NCBI RefSeq assembly: GCF_013464915.1
Contig: NZ_RAVT01000038.1
Coordinates: 79-39,618, forward strand
From: Stenotrophomonas maltophilia
GTDB taxonomy: Bacteria; Pseudomonadota; Gammaproteobacteria; Xanthomonadales; Xanthomonadaceae
Length of the DNA: 39,540 nt
Reading direction: 5' to 3'
A model generated the notes under the pieces. That model had not been told where the DNA came from. It searched no databases and was given only the letters and a program-made list of their open reading frames with translations. Positions 25,531 through 35,058 of the stretch are shown here, one piece after another. Numbering within the stretch: the first letter of the stretch is position 1; the number at the start of each line of letters is the position of its first letter. Made by a program: the position numbers and the translations under genes.

Positions 25531-27528
25531 TTACAGCGCCTTGGCGGCTTCCACCACGTGGGCGGTGGTGATGCCGAAGTGCTTGTACAGCTGGTCGGCC
25601 GGGGCCGAGGCACCGAAGGTGTCGATGCCGATCACCGCACCGTCCAGGCCGACGAACTGGCGCCAGAAGCCGGTGACGCCGGCTTCCACCGCCACGCGCT
25701 TGCGCACGGCGTTCGGCAGCACCGATTCACGGTAGGCCGCGTCCTGGCGCAGGAACACGTCGGTGGACGGCATCGAGACCACGCGGGTCTTGAGGCCGGC
25801 AGCGTCCAGCTGGGCCTTGGCTTCGGTGGCCAGCGAGACTTCCGAACCGGTGGCGATCAGGATCACGTCCGGGGTACCGGCAGCATCGGCCAGCACGTAA
25901 CCACCGCGCTCGATCTGGGCGATCTGCTCGGCGCTGCGCGGCTGGTGCGGCAGGTTCTGGCGGCTGAACACCAGGCAGCTCGGGCCGTCCTGGCGGGTGA
26001 TCGCGGCCTTCCAGCTCACTGCCGACTCGACCGCATCGCACGGGCGCCACACGTCGTTGTTCGGGATGTAGCGCAGCGAGGCCAGGTGCTCCACCGGCTG
26101 GTGGGTCGGGCCGTCTTCGCCCAGGCCGATCGAGTCGTGGGTGTAGACGTGGATGGCATGGGCCGGGATCAGCGCGCTCATGCGCACGCCGTTGCGGGCG
26201 TAATCGCTGAACACCAGGAAGGTGGCATCGAACGGAATGAAACCACCGTGCAGGGCCAGGCCGTTGGCAATGGCGGTCATGCCGAACTCGCGCACGCCGT
26301 AGTACACGTAGTTGGCGTTGGCGTCGTCGCTGGCAACCGACGTGCTGCCCTTCCACAGGGTCAGGTTGGAATGCGCCAGGTCAGCCGAGCCACCGACGAT
26401 TTCCGGCAGCAGCGGGGCATAGGCTTCAATGGCCAGCTGCGAGGCCTTGCGCGAGGCGATCGTCGGGCCTTCAGCGGCCACCTGGGCGATGTAGGCATCG
26501 GCCTTGGCCACGAAGTCGGCCGGCAGTTCGCCGTGCGAGCGACGGGTCAGTTCGGCCGCTTCGCCCGGGTACTGGCTGGCGTACTTGTCGAACAGCTGTT
26601 CCCACTCGGCCTGGCGCAGGGTGCCGGCGCCGTTGGCGCGCCAGCCGTCGTAGATCGCCTGCGGGATCTCGAACGGACCGTACTCCCAGCCCAGCTGCTT
26701 GCGGGTGGCTTCCAGTTCGTCCTTGCCCAGCGGGGCACCGTGGCTGGATTCCTTGCCCGCCTTGTTCGGCGAACCGAAACCAATGGTGGTGCGGCAGCAG
26801 ATCAGGGTCGGCTTGTCGCTCTGCGACAGCGCGGCCTCGATGCCGGCCTTGATGCTTTCCGGGTCGTGGCCATCGACGTCGCGGACCACGTTCCAGCCGT
26901 AGGCCTCGAAACGCTCCGGGGTGTTGTCGGTGAACCAGCCCTCGACGTTGCCGTCGATGGAGATGTGGTTGTTGTCCCAGAAGCAGACCAGCTTGTGCAG
27001 GCCCCAGGTGCCAGCCAGCGAGGCCGCTTCATGCGACACGCCTTCCATCAGGCAGCCATCGCCCATGAACACCCAGGTGCGGTGGTCGACCACTTCCAGC
27101 TCCGGGCGGTTGAAGCGCTGTGCCAGCAGCTTCTCGGCCAGGGCGAAGCCCACGGCGTTGGCGAAACCCTGGCCCAGCGGGCCGGTGGTGGTTTCCACGC
27201 CCGGGGTCTCGTGGCGTTCCGGGTGACCGGCGGTGTGGCTGCCCAGCTGGCGGAACAGCTTCAGCTGCTCGATCGGCAGGTCGTAACCGCTCAGGTGCAG
27301 CAGCGCGTACTGCAGCATCGAACCGTGGCCGTTGGACAGCACGAAACGGTCGCGGTTGAACCAGTGCGGGTTGCTCGGGTTATGGCGGAGGTAGTCGTTC
27401 CAGAGGACTTCGGCGATGTCGGCCATGCCCATGGGCATGCCGGGGTGGCCGGACTTTGCGGTTTCAACCGCATCGGCGGCAAGGAAGCGGATGGCGTTGG
27501 CCAACTGGCGACGGGTAGGCTGCGTCAT
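25531..27528 (-). CDS. tkt: Transketolase
   Basis: 665 residues, the full bacterial length. It is thiamine-diphosphate dependent and exchanges two-carbon units in the pentose phosphate pathway. Motifs: [11 protein letters not shown] and the SNGHGS loop in the N-terminal domain; the ThDP/metal motif [15 protein letters not shown] ... DNNHIS; the catalytic glutamate in YGVREFGM (about residue 410) in the middle domain; and the histidines of [13 protein letters not shown]. The C-terminal domain is intact. I chose the ATG at 27528, giving the usual [14 protein letters not shown] start; the frame is open further. It is upstream of gapA/pgk/pyk/fba on the same strand but separated by unrelated genes. 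Confidence 0.96.
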   Translation of the reverse strand: MTQPTRRQLANAIRFLAADAVETAKSGHPGMPMGMADIAEVLWNDYLRHNPSNPHWFNRDRFVLSNGHGSMLQYALLHLSGYDLPIEQLKLFRQLGSHTAGHPERHETPGVETTTGPLGQGFANAVGFALAEKLLAQRFNRPELEVVDHRTWVFMGDGCLMEGVSHEAASLAGTWGLHKLVCFWDNNHISIDGNVEGWFTDNTPERFEAYGWNVVRDVDGHDPESIKAGIEAALSQSDKPTLICCRTTIGFGSPNKAGKESSHGAPLGKDELEATRKQLGWEYGPFEIPQAIYDGWRANGAGTLRQAEWEQLFDKYASQYPGEAAELTRRSHGELPADFVAKADAYIAQVAAEGPTIASRKASQLAIEAYAPLLPEIVGGSADLAHSNLTLWKGSTSVASDDANANYVYYGVREFGMTAIANGLALHGGFIPFDATFLVFSDYARNGVRMSALIPAHAIHVYTHDSIGLGEDGPTHQPVEHLASLRYIPNNDVWRPCDAVESAVSWKAAITRQDGPSCLVFSRQNLPHQPRSAEQIAQIERGGYVLADAAGTPDVILIATGSEVSLATEAKAQLDAAGLKTRVVSMPSTDVFLRQDAAYRESVLPNAVRKRVAVEAGVTGFWRQFVGLDGAVIGIDTFGASAPADQLYKHFGITTAHVVEAAKAL

Positions 27529-27675
27529 GGTTCTGTCGGAATCGGGAGGCGGCCGCGGACGTGCGGGCGGCCTATTGTCCCATAGTCGCCGGGCCGGGGG
27601 TCGGTTCACCGTGCCCGGTCGTGGCGGCCGCTGGCCGGCAGCGTCGTGGTCTCCGCCGGATTCCACATGTGAAAC

Positions 27676-27715
27676 GGGGCCGGAGCCCTTTCCCTGCGGA
27701 AAGGAATCCGACCCC
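27676..27715. repeat. GGGGTC...GACCCC-type palindrome
   Basis: Starts GGGGCCGGAGCCCTTTCC and ends GGAAAGGAATCCGACCCC, loop about 4 nt. It lies 28 nt past the stop of the symporter gene and upstream of tkt, and could end the symporter transcript. The rest of 27529-27743 shows no gene. Confidence 0.72.
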
Positions 27716-27743
27716 GATCAGGTCGCCAGCAGTGGCGTTGGAC

Positions 27744-29063
27744 TCAGTCCTGGTGCGGGGTCAGCGCCGGGCCGTCGTGGGACTCGCCCTTGGCCACCAG
27801 GGTGGTCAGGGCCAGGTCGCCGGTCACGTTCAGCGCGGTACGGCACATGTCCAGGAAGTGGTTCACGCCCAGGATCAGGCCGATGCCCAGCGGGTTCACG
27901 CCGACCATCGCACAGATCATCGCCACCACCGGCAGCGAGCCGGACGGCACGCCGGCGGTACCGATGCCACCGAGGATGCAGACCGCCATCACCATGATCT
28001 GCTGGCCGATGCTCAGGTCCACGCCGAAGAACTGGGCCAGGAAGATCACCGTCACGCCCTCGAACAGCGCGGTGCCGTTCTGGTTGGCGGTGGCGCCCAC
28101 GGTCAGCACGAAGCGCGACACGCGCTGCGGCAGGCCCATCTGGTCGGCCACGCGCAACGCGGTCGGCAGGGTGGCGTTGCTGGAGGCGGTGGAGAACGCC
28201 ATCACCGTCGCTTCCTGGGTATCGCGGAAGAACGACAGCGGCGAACGGCCGGACAGCCACACCGCGGTACCGTAGGTCACAACCATGTGCAGGCCCAGTG
28301 CCAGCACCACCACGCCCACGTAGGCACCGAGGCGGATGATCAACTCGAAGCCGAACAGCGCGGCCAGGTTGAACATGAAGCAGGCAACCGCGTACGGCGC
28401 CAGGCGGATGACCAGGTTGATCAGGGTCATCGAGATCTCAAACACGCCTTCGATGGCGCGGCGCAGCGGGGCGACCTTCTCGTTGTCGGTCAGCACCATG
28501 CCGATGCCGAACATCAGCGCGAAGAACATCAGCGACAGGATCGCGCCGTTGTCCGATGCGGCCTGCAGCACGTTGCTCGGCACGATCGACAGCAGCATGT
28601 CCATGCCCTTGGGCGTGCCATGGATGCCCGCAACGATTTCCTTGCTGCGCTCGGCGTTCTCCGACAGCATCATCGCGGCGACCTGCGGATCGACGCCGGC
28701 ACCCGGCTTGAGCAGGTTGACCAGCACCAGGCCGATGCCCACGGCGATGCCGGACAGCAGCACGGTGTAGGCCAGGGTCTTCCAGCCGATGCGGCCGAGG
28801 GCGCGGATGTCGCCCATCTCCGACACGCCCATGATCAGCGCCGAGAAGATCAGCGGCACGATCAGCATGAAGATCAGGTTGAGGAACAGGCCCGACGCCG
28901 GGGTGGTGACGTAGTCCATTACCCACTTGGCACCGGCCTGCAGACCATCGACGCTGCCACCCAGGGCGTGCACGATCAGTCCCAGGACCAGGCCGATCGC
29001 AAAGCCGATGCCCATCTTCCAATGCAGGGGCAACTTCTTCTTGTCGGCAGCAGCTGCTGTCAT
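27744..29063 (-). CDS. Dicarboxylate/amino acid:cation symporter (DAACS family)
   Basis: 439 residues of an inner-membrane secondary transporter with eight helices and two re-entrant hairpins. The HP1 serine-rich tip reads STASSNATLPTAL, the TM7 motif reads GATANQNGTALFEGV, HP2 reads GVPSGSLPVV, and the TM8 substrate site FLDMCRTALNVTGD carries Asp, Arg, Asn and Asp. In glutamate/aspartate carriers the TM7 motif is NMDGT; here Asp is Asn and HP2 lacks the usual GGG, so ion coupling or substrate may differ from GltP/DctA. The ATG at 29063 has a GAGGAAA ribosome binding site. It is monocistronic, followed by a GGGGTC palindrome. Confidence 0.87.
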   Translation of the reverse strand: MTAAAADKKKLPLHWKMGIGFAIGLVLGLIVHALGGSVDGLQAGAKWVMDYVTTPASGLFLNLIFMLIVPLIFSALIMGVSEMGDIRALGRIGWKTLAYTVLLSGIAVGIGLVLVNLLKPGAGVDPQVAAMMLSENAERSKEIVAGIHGTPKGMDMLLSIVPSNVLQAASDNGAILSLMFFALMFGIGMVLTDNEKVAPLRRAIEGVFEISMTLINLVIRLAPYAVACFMFNLAALFGFELIIRLGAYVGVVVLALGLHMVVTYGTAVWLSGRSPLSFFRDTQEATVMAFSTASSNATLPTALRVADQMGLPQRVSRFVLTVGATANQNGTALFEGVTVIFLAQFFGVDLSIGQQIMVMAVCILGGIGTAGVPSGSLPVVAMICAMVGVNPLGIGLILGVNHFLDMCRTALNVTGDLALTTLVAKGESHDGPALTPHQD

Positions 29064-29120
29064 ACGCGGGTTTCCTCGAAAAATGAATGCACTCTAACAA
29101 AGCCCGCAAGCGGCGCCGGT

Positions 29121-30836
29121 TCAGGTTCGCCGCGGTGGATACAGCGGCGCCAGGCCAGTGTCAGCGGCCCCCGCAGCCGTCGACCAGTGCGGTCCGTCAC
29201 GGAAGACCTCGCGCAGACGCGCGCGCAGCGATGCCAGATCGCCCTGCCCGCCCCAGCGTGCCTGCTGCAGGTCCTGCAGCACCTGGCGCTGGGCCGGGTC
29301 ATCCAACCGCGCGATGACCTGCTCGATGCGTTCGACGCCGGCCATCGCGCACAACTGCGCCTCGACCTGCTCGAACCCTTCGCCATCCAGCGCGCGGCGC
29401 AGTTCGGCCAAGCCGGCACGTCCGCTCGCCACAGTCGGCACAGACGGCTTGCCGGCTGCAGGCGTCGCCACACGCGGGCGACGGCCACGCTGCCAGCCCC
29501 ACAACAGGGTCAACAGCCACAGCAGCGCAAGGCCGATGGCTGCGCCCATCCACGGCCACGGACGCTCGGCCAGGCCACCGGCGCGCGGATCGGTCGCGGC
29601 GATGCGGCTGTCCTGGCCATCGCTGCCGGGCAGCGCGGCATCGGTGTCGATTGGCGGCAGCGGTGCCGGCGAGGTGTTGCCAGCGCCATTGCCCGCCGCA
29701 ACCGCCAGCGTCAGATCCGGCAGCTTCGCTTCCTGCGCCTTGCCTGCGCGCACATCCCACCACGGCAGGCGCGGCCCCGGCACCACCAGCGAGCCGGGCT
29801 GGCGCGGCACGATCGAATAGCGGCGGGTGATCTTCAGCCGCGGCGTGCTGCCATTGAACGATTCTTCGTACTGCACAGGTTCGGCGAATACCTGCGCCTG
29901 GGTGCCGAGATCCGGCACCGGCAGGTCGGTGAACTGTGCGCGGGTTGCCCCTTCGGCAATCGCCTCGACCACCACATTGGCGGCCTCGCCCGTACGGGCG
30001 CTGGTCGGCGCACTGGTGTAGCGCAGCTGAAGGCTCTGCAGCGGCAGCCATGGCTGCGGCGCCTGTGCCGGTTGCGCCTGCACCTGCAGGGTGCGGTCGG
30101 CGCCGGTGGCATTCATGCGGCCATCGCCACCACCGAAGAAATCATCGAAGAAACCACCGGCGCTGCGGCCGTTGAAGCGCGCACCCGCGAGGCGCAGGGT
30201 GCCGCTGCGCTCCGGGATCAGCAGGAAGCGACGCTCGACCATGTTGTAACGGCGGCCGTTGACCTGGCGCACATCGGTGCGGTCATCGCCCACACGCTGC
30301 AGCGACGCACCGGCCGGTGTATCCAGCACAAGCTCGCCCGACGCCAGCTGTGATGCGAAATACAGGCGCACCACCACGCCCACGCTCTGCTGCACATAGG
30401 GCGTCTCATCATCGACAACCGTCTCGATGAAGGCCATTGCATTGCTGTCGGGGCCGGCCACGGCAGCCGCGTCCACCTGCAGGGTCAGCGGCGCGGTACG
30501 TGCACTGCCCACCTGCAGGCCCGGAATCACCAGCGCACCGCTGCGCCGTGGCGTCAGTGCCACGCCATACAGATTGCGCTGCTGCATGCTGCCGTTGCTC
30601 CACTCCACCTGGCGGCTGCTGGTCTGCCCGCTCAGGTCGAAGTCGTTGCGCAGCAGGGTGAAGTCCGGCGCGCCCTGGTCGCTCTCGACGTTGAGGGTGA
30701 CCGTATCGCCCATCGCGATGCGGTCACGGTCAAGCCAGGCCCGCGGTTGCGCCCAGGCCAGCAGCGGCAGCCACAACAGCAGCACCGCCAGTACCCGCCA
30801 TGGCCAGCGCCCATGCATGTTGATCGCCCGCGTCAT
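29121..30836 (-). CDS. batD: BatD-like protein of the Bat (aerotolerance) operon
   Basis: 571 residues. A signal peptide (about 1-29, ending AWAQP) leads to a beta-rich periplasmic part with the BatD pattern: AWLDRDRIAMGDTVTLNVE, then QTSSRQVEWSNGS, and later QVNGRRYNMVERRFLLIPERSGTL. A single membrane helix (about 454-474) and a cytoplasmic helical tail end the protein. Bat proteins are linked to stress and oxygen tolerance in some bacteria; the molecular role is unproven. I chose the ATG at 30836, which overlaps the batB stop by 4 nt. Last gene of the operon. Confidence 0.85.
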   Translation of the reverse strand: MTRAINMHGRWPWRVLAVLLLWLPLLAWAQPRAWLDRDRIAMGDTVTLNVESDQGAPDFTLLRNDFDLSGQTSSRQVEWSNGSMQQRNLYGVALTPRRSGALVIPGLQVGSARTAPLTLQVDAAAVAGPDSNAMAFIETVVDDETPYVQQSVGVVVRLYFASQLASGELVLDTPAGASLQRVGDDRTDVRQVNGRRYNMVERRFLLIPERSGTLRLAGARFNGRSAGGFFDDFFGGGDGRMNATGADRTLQVQAQPAQAPQPWLPLQSLQLRYTSAPTSARTGEAANVVVEAIAEGATRAQFTDLPVPDLGTQAQVFAEPVQYEESFNGSTPRLKITRRYSIVPRQPGSLVVPGPRLPWWDVRAGKAQEAKLPDLTLAVAAGNGAGNTSPAPLPPIDTDAALPGSDGQDSRIAATDPRAGGLAERPWPWMGAAIGLALLWLLTLLWGWQRGRRPRVATPAAGKPSVPTVASGRAGLAELRRALDGEGFEQVEAQLCAMAGVERIEQVIARLDDPAQRQVLQDLQQARWGGQGDLASLRARLREVFRDGPHWSTAAGAADTGLAPLYPPRRT

Positions 30837-32677
30837 CGCCCTTCCCTCTTCCTGCGTTCGTTTTCCAGCTGGAACTTGGCCCGCAGCAGTGCGCCCGGAT
30901 CGTCCGGAACACGCCGCATCCACGCTTCCACTGCTTGCTGCTCTTCGCGCTGGCGCGGGGTGCGGCCGTCACTGCCCTGCACCGGCTTGCCGTCCTTGTC
31001 CGCCTCGCCCTCGCGCGCCTGCTGCATCGCCTGCTGCATGCGCTGGCGCTGCTGCTCGTCGGCCTGTGCCTGGGCCTTGGCATCCTCAACCTGCGGCGGC
31101 GCCTGCTGGCCATCGCGGCTGCGTTCGCCGGACTGCGGCTTCGATTGCGTGCTGTCGTCACCCGGCCTGGGCTGGCCCTGCTGGCCCTGCTGCGACTGTG
31201 GCTGCCCCTGTCCCGGATCCTTCTGGCCCTGCTGCGGCTGCTGGCCTTGCGGGTTCTGCTGGCCCTGGGATGGGTTCTGCTGCTTCTGCTGCCCGTTCTG
31301 CTGCGGCTTCTGCTGGTCCTGGCCCTGCCCCCCCGACTGCCTGCGCTTGCGCGCGGCATCGACCACCGCGCGGTTGGCCACCGCATCGGGCATGCCGGGA
31401 TGCAACGCCAGCGCGCGGTCGTAGGCGGCGATGGCTTCATCGTAGCTGCCCTGGCGCGCCAGCGTGTTGGCCAGGTTGTACCAGCCGGCATCGTTGTCGA
31501 TGCCTTCGAACTGCTTGCGCGCAGTGGCGAAGTCGCCCTTGCGGTAGGCCTGCACGCCGTCGGCCAGGCGCTGGTGCTGCAACTGGTCGGCCCGTTTCCA
31601 CAAGGTGCCCTGCGGCGGCTGCGAAGCGGACGCGGCAGGCGCCTGCGCCTGCGCATCACTCATCCACGGCAACAGGCCCACCGCCAGCACTGCCGCCAGT
31701 ACTGCGCGGCGGCGGAAGGCCAGCAGCGCAAGCAGCATCAGCGGCGGCAACAGCCAGAAGCCCTCATCACGCCATTGCTTGCCTTCGCCCGGCCGTTGCG
31801 CGGCCGCACCCTCGCGTGCATCGAGCACGCCCAGCGCACGCAGGTCACTGCCATCGGCGGCAATGCGCGCATAGCGACCGCCACCTGCCGTGGCAACGGC
31901 ACGCAGGCTGCCCTCATCCAGTGCAGCCTGGCGGATCTGCCCACTGCCGTCGCGGTACGCCGCACCCGCCGGAGTACCGAGCCCCAGCACCGACACCTGC
32001 AGGCCGAGACCACGGGCCTGCGCGGCCGCCAATGCCGCTTCGCCATCGGCTTGATCGGTGACCAGCAGGATCTGTCCCTGCGGTGCAGCGATCTGCCGCA
32101 TCAGCCGCGTGGCCCAGTCGATGCCACGGTCGGCACGCTGGCCATCACGCGGCATCACATCCGGCGACAAGGCATCCAGGTACAGCGCGACGTTGCTGCC
32201 GTCATCGGTCAGCGGCGCCACGGTGTAGGCATCTTCGGCGTACACCACCAGGCCGACCTGGCCGCCCTTGCGTGCGCGCAGGAGCTCGCCGACCTTGGCG
32301 CGTGCCTGCAGCAGGCGCGACGGCGGCAGGTCGGTGGCGGTGATGCGGCTGGACAGATCCAGCACCACCAGCAGCGGTGCGCTGGGCTGGAACATCGGTT
32401 GAGCCTGCTGCCGCCAGCTCGGTCCGGCCATGGCCAGCGATGCCAGCGTCCAGCCCAGCAGCACCGCCAATGGCAGCCGCATGCGACGGCGCGTACCAGC
32501 GGCCAGCAGATGCGGCAACAGATGTGCATCCACCGCCTGCCGCCACGCATCGCTGCGCCGCTGCCGGTACAGCGCCACGGCGAGAATCACCGGCAGCGCC
32601 AGCAATGCCCACAGCCATTCCGGGCGCAGGAAGTGCAGCGCGTTCCAGTCCGGGAGATGGGAAGCGAACGCGATCAT
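30833..32677 (-). CDS. batB: BatB-like protein: von Willebrand A domain plus TPR and Gln-rich tail
   Basis: 614 residues. Two N-terminal membrane helices (about 15-35 and 70-85) precede a VWA domain (about 100-290). Its metal motif reads DLSSR instead of DxSxS, so the fifth position is Arg; metal binding is probably weakened. A further membrane segment (about 305-345) is followed by a TPR-like region (DNDAGWYNLANTLARQGSYDEAI ... ALALHPGMPDAVAN), as in BatC. A long Gln/Gly/Pro-rich linker (about 445-512) and a charged C-terminus follow. This looks like a BatB-BatC fusion, common in proteobacteria. I chose the ATG at 32677, overlapping the batA stop by 4 nt. Confidence 0.85.
   Translation of the reverse strand: MIAFASHLPDWNALHFLRPEWLWALLALPVILAVALYRQRRSDAWRQAVDAHLLPHLLAAGTRRRMRLPLAVLLGWTLASLAMAGPSWRQQAQPMFQPSAPLLVVLDLSSRITATDLPPSRLLQARAKVGELLRARKGGQVGLVVYAEDAYTVAPLTDDGSNVALYLDALSPDVMPRDGQRADRGIDWATRLMRQIAAPQGQILLVTDQADGEAALAAAQARGLGLQVSVLGLGTPAGAAYRDGSGQIRQAALDEGSLRAVATAGGGRYARIAADGSDLRALGVLDAREGAAAQRPGEGKQWRDEGFWLLPPLMLLALLAFRRRAVLAAVLAVGLLPWMSDAQAQAPAASASQPPQGTLWKRADQLQHQRLADGVQAYRKGDFATARKQFEGIDNDAGWYNLANTLARQGSYDEAIAAYDRALALHPGMPDAVANRAVVDAARKRRQSGGQGQDQQKPQQNGQQKQQNPSQGQQNPQGQQPQQGQKDPGQGQPQSQQGQQGQPRPGDDSTQSKPQSGERSRDGQQAPPQVEDAKAQAQADEQQRQRMQQAMQQAREGEADKDGKPVQGSDGRTPRQREEQQAVEAWMRRVPDDPGALLRAKFQLENERRKREGR
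31140..31345 (-). repeat. Low-complexity Gln-rich coding tract within batB
   Basis: Degenerate short repeats on the minus strand encode runs of Gln with Gly, Pro and Asn. Likely prone to length variation; no frameshift is seen here. Confidence 0.6.
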
Positions 32678-33678
32678 CGACGACGCTCCGGCCACACCCA
32701 GGCCAATGCGCCCAGCAGCAACGCCAGGCCCAGCGGCCATGCGTAGCGTTCCTCGCGCGGGCGCAGGCTCGGCCCCTTCGCCGCGATCGGCTCCAGACGG
32801 TCCAGTTCGGCGTAGATGCCGGCCAGCTGCGCGGTATCGCGTGCGCGGAAGAACTGGCCACCCGTCAGGCTGGCAATCTTCTTCAACGTTGCCTCGTCGA
32901 CCGGGTCCTCATCAGCGGAAATCGGAATGCCGAGGAAGCGCATGCTGCCATCGCCACCGAACGCGACAGTGTGGATGCGTACACCTTCGGCGTGCGCGAC
33001 TTCGGCCGCGCGCAGCGGTTCGAGCACGCCGGCATTGCTGACGCCGTCGGTCAGCAGGATCAGTACACGCTGCCCTTCGGGCTGGCTGCGCAGGCGCTTC
33101 ACCGCCAGGCCGATGGCATCACCGATGGCCGTCTCGCGGCCAGCCAGGCCGACCACGCTGTCGCGCAGCTGGTCGCGCACGCTGGCCAGGTCGGCAGTGA
33201 GCGGCGTGAGCGTGTAGGCGCGGTCGCCAAAGATCAGCAGGCCGATGCGATCACCGGCGCGACGATCCAGGAAGTCGGCCAGCACGGCCTTGGCCGCGGT
33301 GAGGCGATCCACCGCCTGCCCACCCAGTACCATGTCGCCCTCGCCCATGCTGCCGGATACGTCCATAGCCAGCATCATCTGCCGCCCCTGCTGCGGTGGC
33401 GTGATGGCCTCACCCAGCTGCTGCGGGCGCGCCAGCGCGATGCACAGCGCGCACCAGCCCAGCCACAGCAGCAGCGTGCGCAGCCACGACACATCGACAC
33501 GGCCTCCACCGGACAGCGCTTCCAGTTCGCTCGCCGCGTACGGCACGCGCAGTGCTGCACCCGGGTCGGCGCGGCGCTTCCACCACCGCATCAGCAGTGG
33601 CAGCGGCAACGCCAGCAGGGCCAGCGGCCACGCCAGCTGCAGGTCCGGCCACGGCCAGTAACTCGCCAGCAGGTTCAT
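32674..33678 (-). CDS. batA: BatA-like von Willebrand A domain membrane protein
   Basis: 334 residues. Membrane helices near 13-31 and 66-83, the VWA domain (about 95-285) and a C-terminal helix (about 312-328) give the BatA layout. The MIDAS motif DVSGSM is intact, with later metal ligands in LTPLTAD and LLTDGVSN. Paired with the degenerate motif of batB, this suggests that BatA carries the functional metal site. I chose the ATG at 33678, overlapping the upstream DUF4381 stop by 4 nt; the longer frame runs antisense-free into that gene and lacks family similarity. Confidence 0.9.
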   Translation of the reverse strand: MNLLASYWPWPDLQLAWPLALLALPLPLLMRWWKRRADPGAALRVPYAASELEALSGGGRVDVSWLRTLLLWLGWCALCIALARPQQLGEAITPPQQGRQMMLAMDVSGSMGEGDMVLGGQAVDRLTAAKAVLADFLDRRAGDRIGLLIFGDRAYTLTPLTADLASVRDQLRDSVVGLAGRETAIGDAIGLAVKRLRSQPEGQRVLILLTDGVSNAGVLEPLRAAEVAHAEGVRIHTVAFGGDGSMRFLGIPISADEDPVDEATLKKIASLTGGQFFRARDTAQLAGIYAELDRLEPIAAKGPSLRPREERYAWPLGLALLLGALAWVWPERRR

Positions 33679-34124
33679 CGGCGGCGCTCCAGCAGCATCG
33701 CCAGGTAGCGCTCGCGGGCCCAGCGGCGCACGGCCACCACTTCGCTGGCGTCCACGCGGGGGCGATAGGCACCTTCGGCCAACAGGCTGCGGCGCGCGCC
33801 GGGCAGCGTGCCCTTCGGATCCACGCGCTGCCACCAGGCGTCGTCGCGCAGGGATTCACTGCCCGGCTGTGCCTGCCGCGCGGCGCGGCGCAGCAGGCCG
33901 GCGATCACCGCCAGTTCCGCGGTGGCATCGGCGGCGGTGGCCAACTCCTGGTCGAACGCCTGCAACCAGCGTTGGCGGCGACGGCGGCGGTTCCACCACA
34001 GCAGGGCCAGCGCCAGGATCACCAGCAACACCGCGCCGCCGATCATCAGATAGCCGGGGGCCGGCGGCCACCACGGCGGTGCCGGTGGCAGCTGCACATC
34101 GCGCAGCGGAAGGTTGGCGCTCAT
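33675..34124 (-). CDS. DUF4381 family membrane protein
   Basis: 149 residues. The N-terminal segment LPLRDVQLPPAPPWWPPAPG is typical of DUF4381, followed by one membrane helix (about 25-45), a strongly basic RRRRRQR stretch on the cytoplasmic side, and a helical cytoplasmic domain with LAVIAGLLRRAARQA. This family is regularly encoded between DUF58 and batA genes. ATGA overlaps on both sides show tight coupling. Function unknown, presumably an assembly partner of the Bat complex. Confidence 0.88.
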   Translation of the reverse strand: MSANLPLRDVQLPPAPPWWPPAPGYLMIGGAVLLVILALALLWWNRRRRRQRWLQAFDQELATAADATAELAVIAGLLRRAARQAQPGSESLRDDAWWQRVDPKGTLPGARRSLLAEGAYRPRVDASEVVAVRRWARERYLAMLLERRR

Positions 34125-35050
34125 GCCGGCACCTCGGTCGCCGACGGTGCCAACCAGGCGTCGCTGGGCGCGTCGGTGGACAGCACCTGCACGTCGACAC
34201 GGCGTGCGCCCAACTGGCGGCGCAGCGCCTGCAGCGGCTCGACGAAGTGCGCCTGCCAGTGCGACTGCACTTCGCTGCGACGCAGATCGAGGCCAATGCG
34301 CTGCTGCGCGGTCTGGAACTGCAGGGCCGCCGAGGGCGGTTGCAGCTCGAGGGGATCGACCAGCAGCACCAGGCTGAGGTCATGGTGCTGGGCCAGCGCG
34401 CTCCAGCGCACGACGGGAATCTTCGCGGCCTGCTGCGGATCGGCCAGCACCAGCATGCGCGCGCCGGGGCGCAGCACGCGGGCGGCATGGTCCAGCGCGC
34501 GCTCCAGGCCAAGATCGTCGGCGGGCGGCTGCGCGTACCAGCGGGTGAGTGCGTCCAGCACGCGCAGCACGCCTCGCGGCCCACCCGCAGGTGCAATCGG
34601 CGCTTCGCGGTCGCTGCCGCGCAGGGCACCCACGCGATCACCGCGACGCTGCGCCGACCACGCGGCGACGGCGCCTGCGCGGGCCGCCTGCACCGACTTG
34701 AATCGTACGCGGGTGCCGAAATACAGCGCCGGCGAAGTATCGGCCACGATCAGGCTGACCCGCTCGCGTTCGGCCTGGAAAAGCTTGGTATGGGCACGAC
34801 CGGTCCGCGCGGTCACCCGCCAGTCGATATGCCGGGCATCATCACCAGCCACGTACTCGCGTGACTCGGCGTACTCCATGCCACGCCCACGCAGTGGCGA
34901 CGGCGCCTGCCCGGCATTGCCGGCGCGACCACGGCGCGGCGGCGGCGGCCGCTGTGCCAGCCGGCGCAGGGCCACCAGTTCGGACAGGTGCGGGCGCAAT
35001 CCGTCGCCATCGCTGACGGTGGATGTGGCTTCCGGGGATGGATCGGTCAT
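34121..35050 (-). CDS. DUF58 domain protein
   Basis: 309 residues. The diagnostic block GRGMEYAESREYVAGDD followed by ARHIDWRVTARTG is the DUF58 signature, here about residues 54-84; the rest resembles a VWA-type fold with RVSLIVADTSPAL. No membrane helix is obvious, so it is probably cytoplasmic. DUF58 proteins work with MoxR ATPases. The ATG at 35050 follows 8 nt after the moxR stop, and the stop overlaps the DUF4381 start by 4 nt. Confidence 0.9.
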   Translation of the reverse strand: MTDPSPEATSTVSDGDGLRPHLSELVALRRLAQRPPPPRRGRAGNAGQAPSPLRGRGMEYAESREYVAGDDARHIDWRVTARTGRAHTKLFQAERERVSLIVADTSPALYFGTRVRFKSVQAARAGAVAAWSAQRRGDRVGALRGSDREAPIAPAGGPRGVLRVLDALTRWYAQPPADDLGLERALDHAARVLRPGARMLVLADPQQAAKIPVVRWSALAQHHDLSLVLLVDPLELQPPSAALQFQTAQQRIGLDLRRSEVQSHWQAHFVEPLQALRRQLGARRVDVQVLSTDAPSDAWLAPSATEVPA

Positions 35051-35058
35051 GCGCAGGC

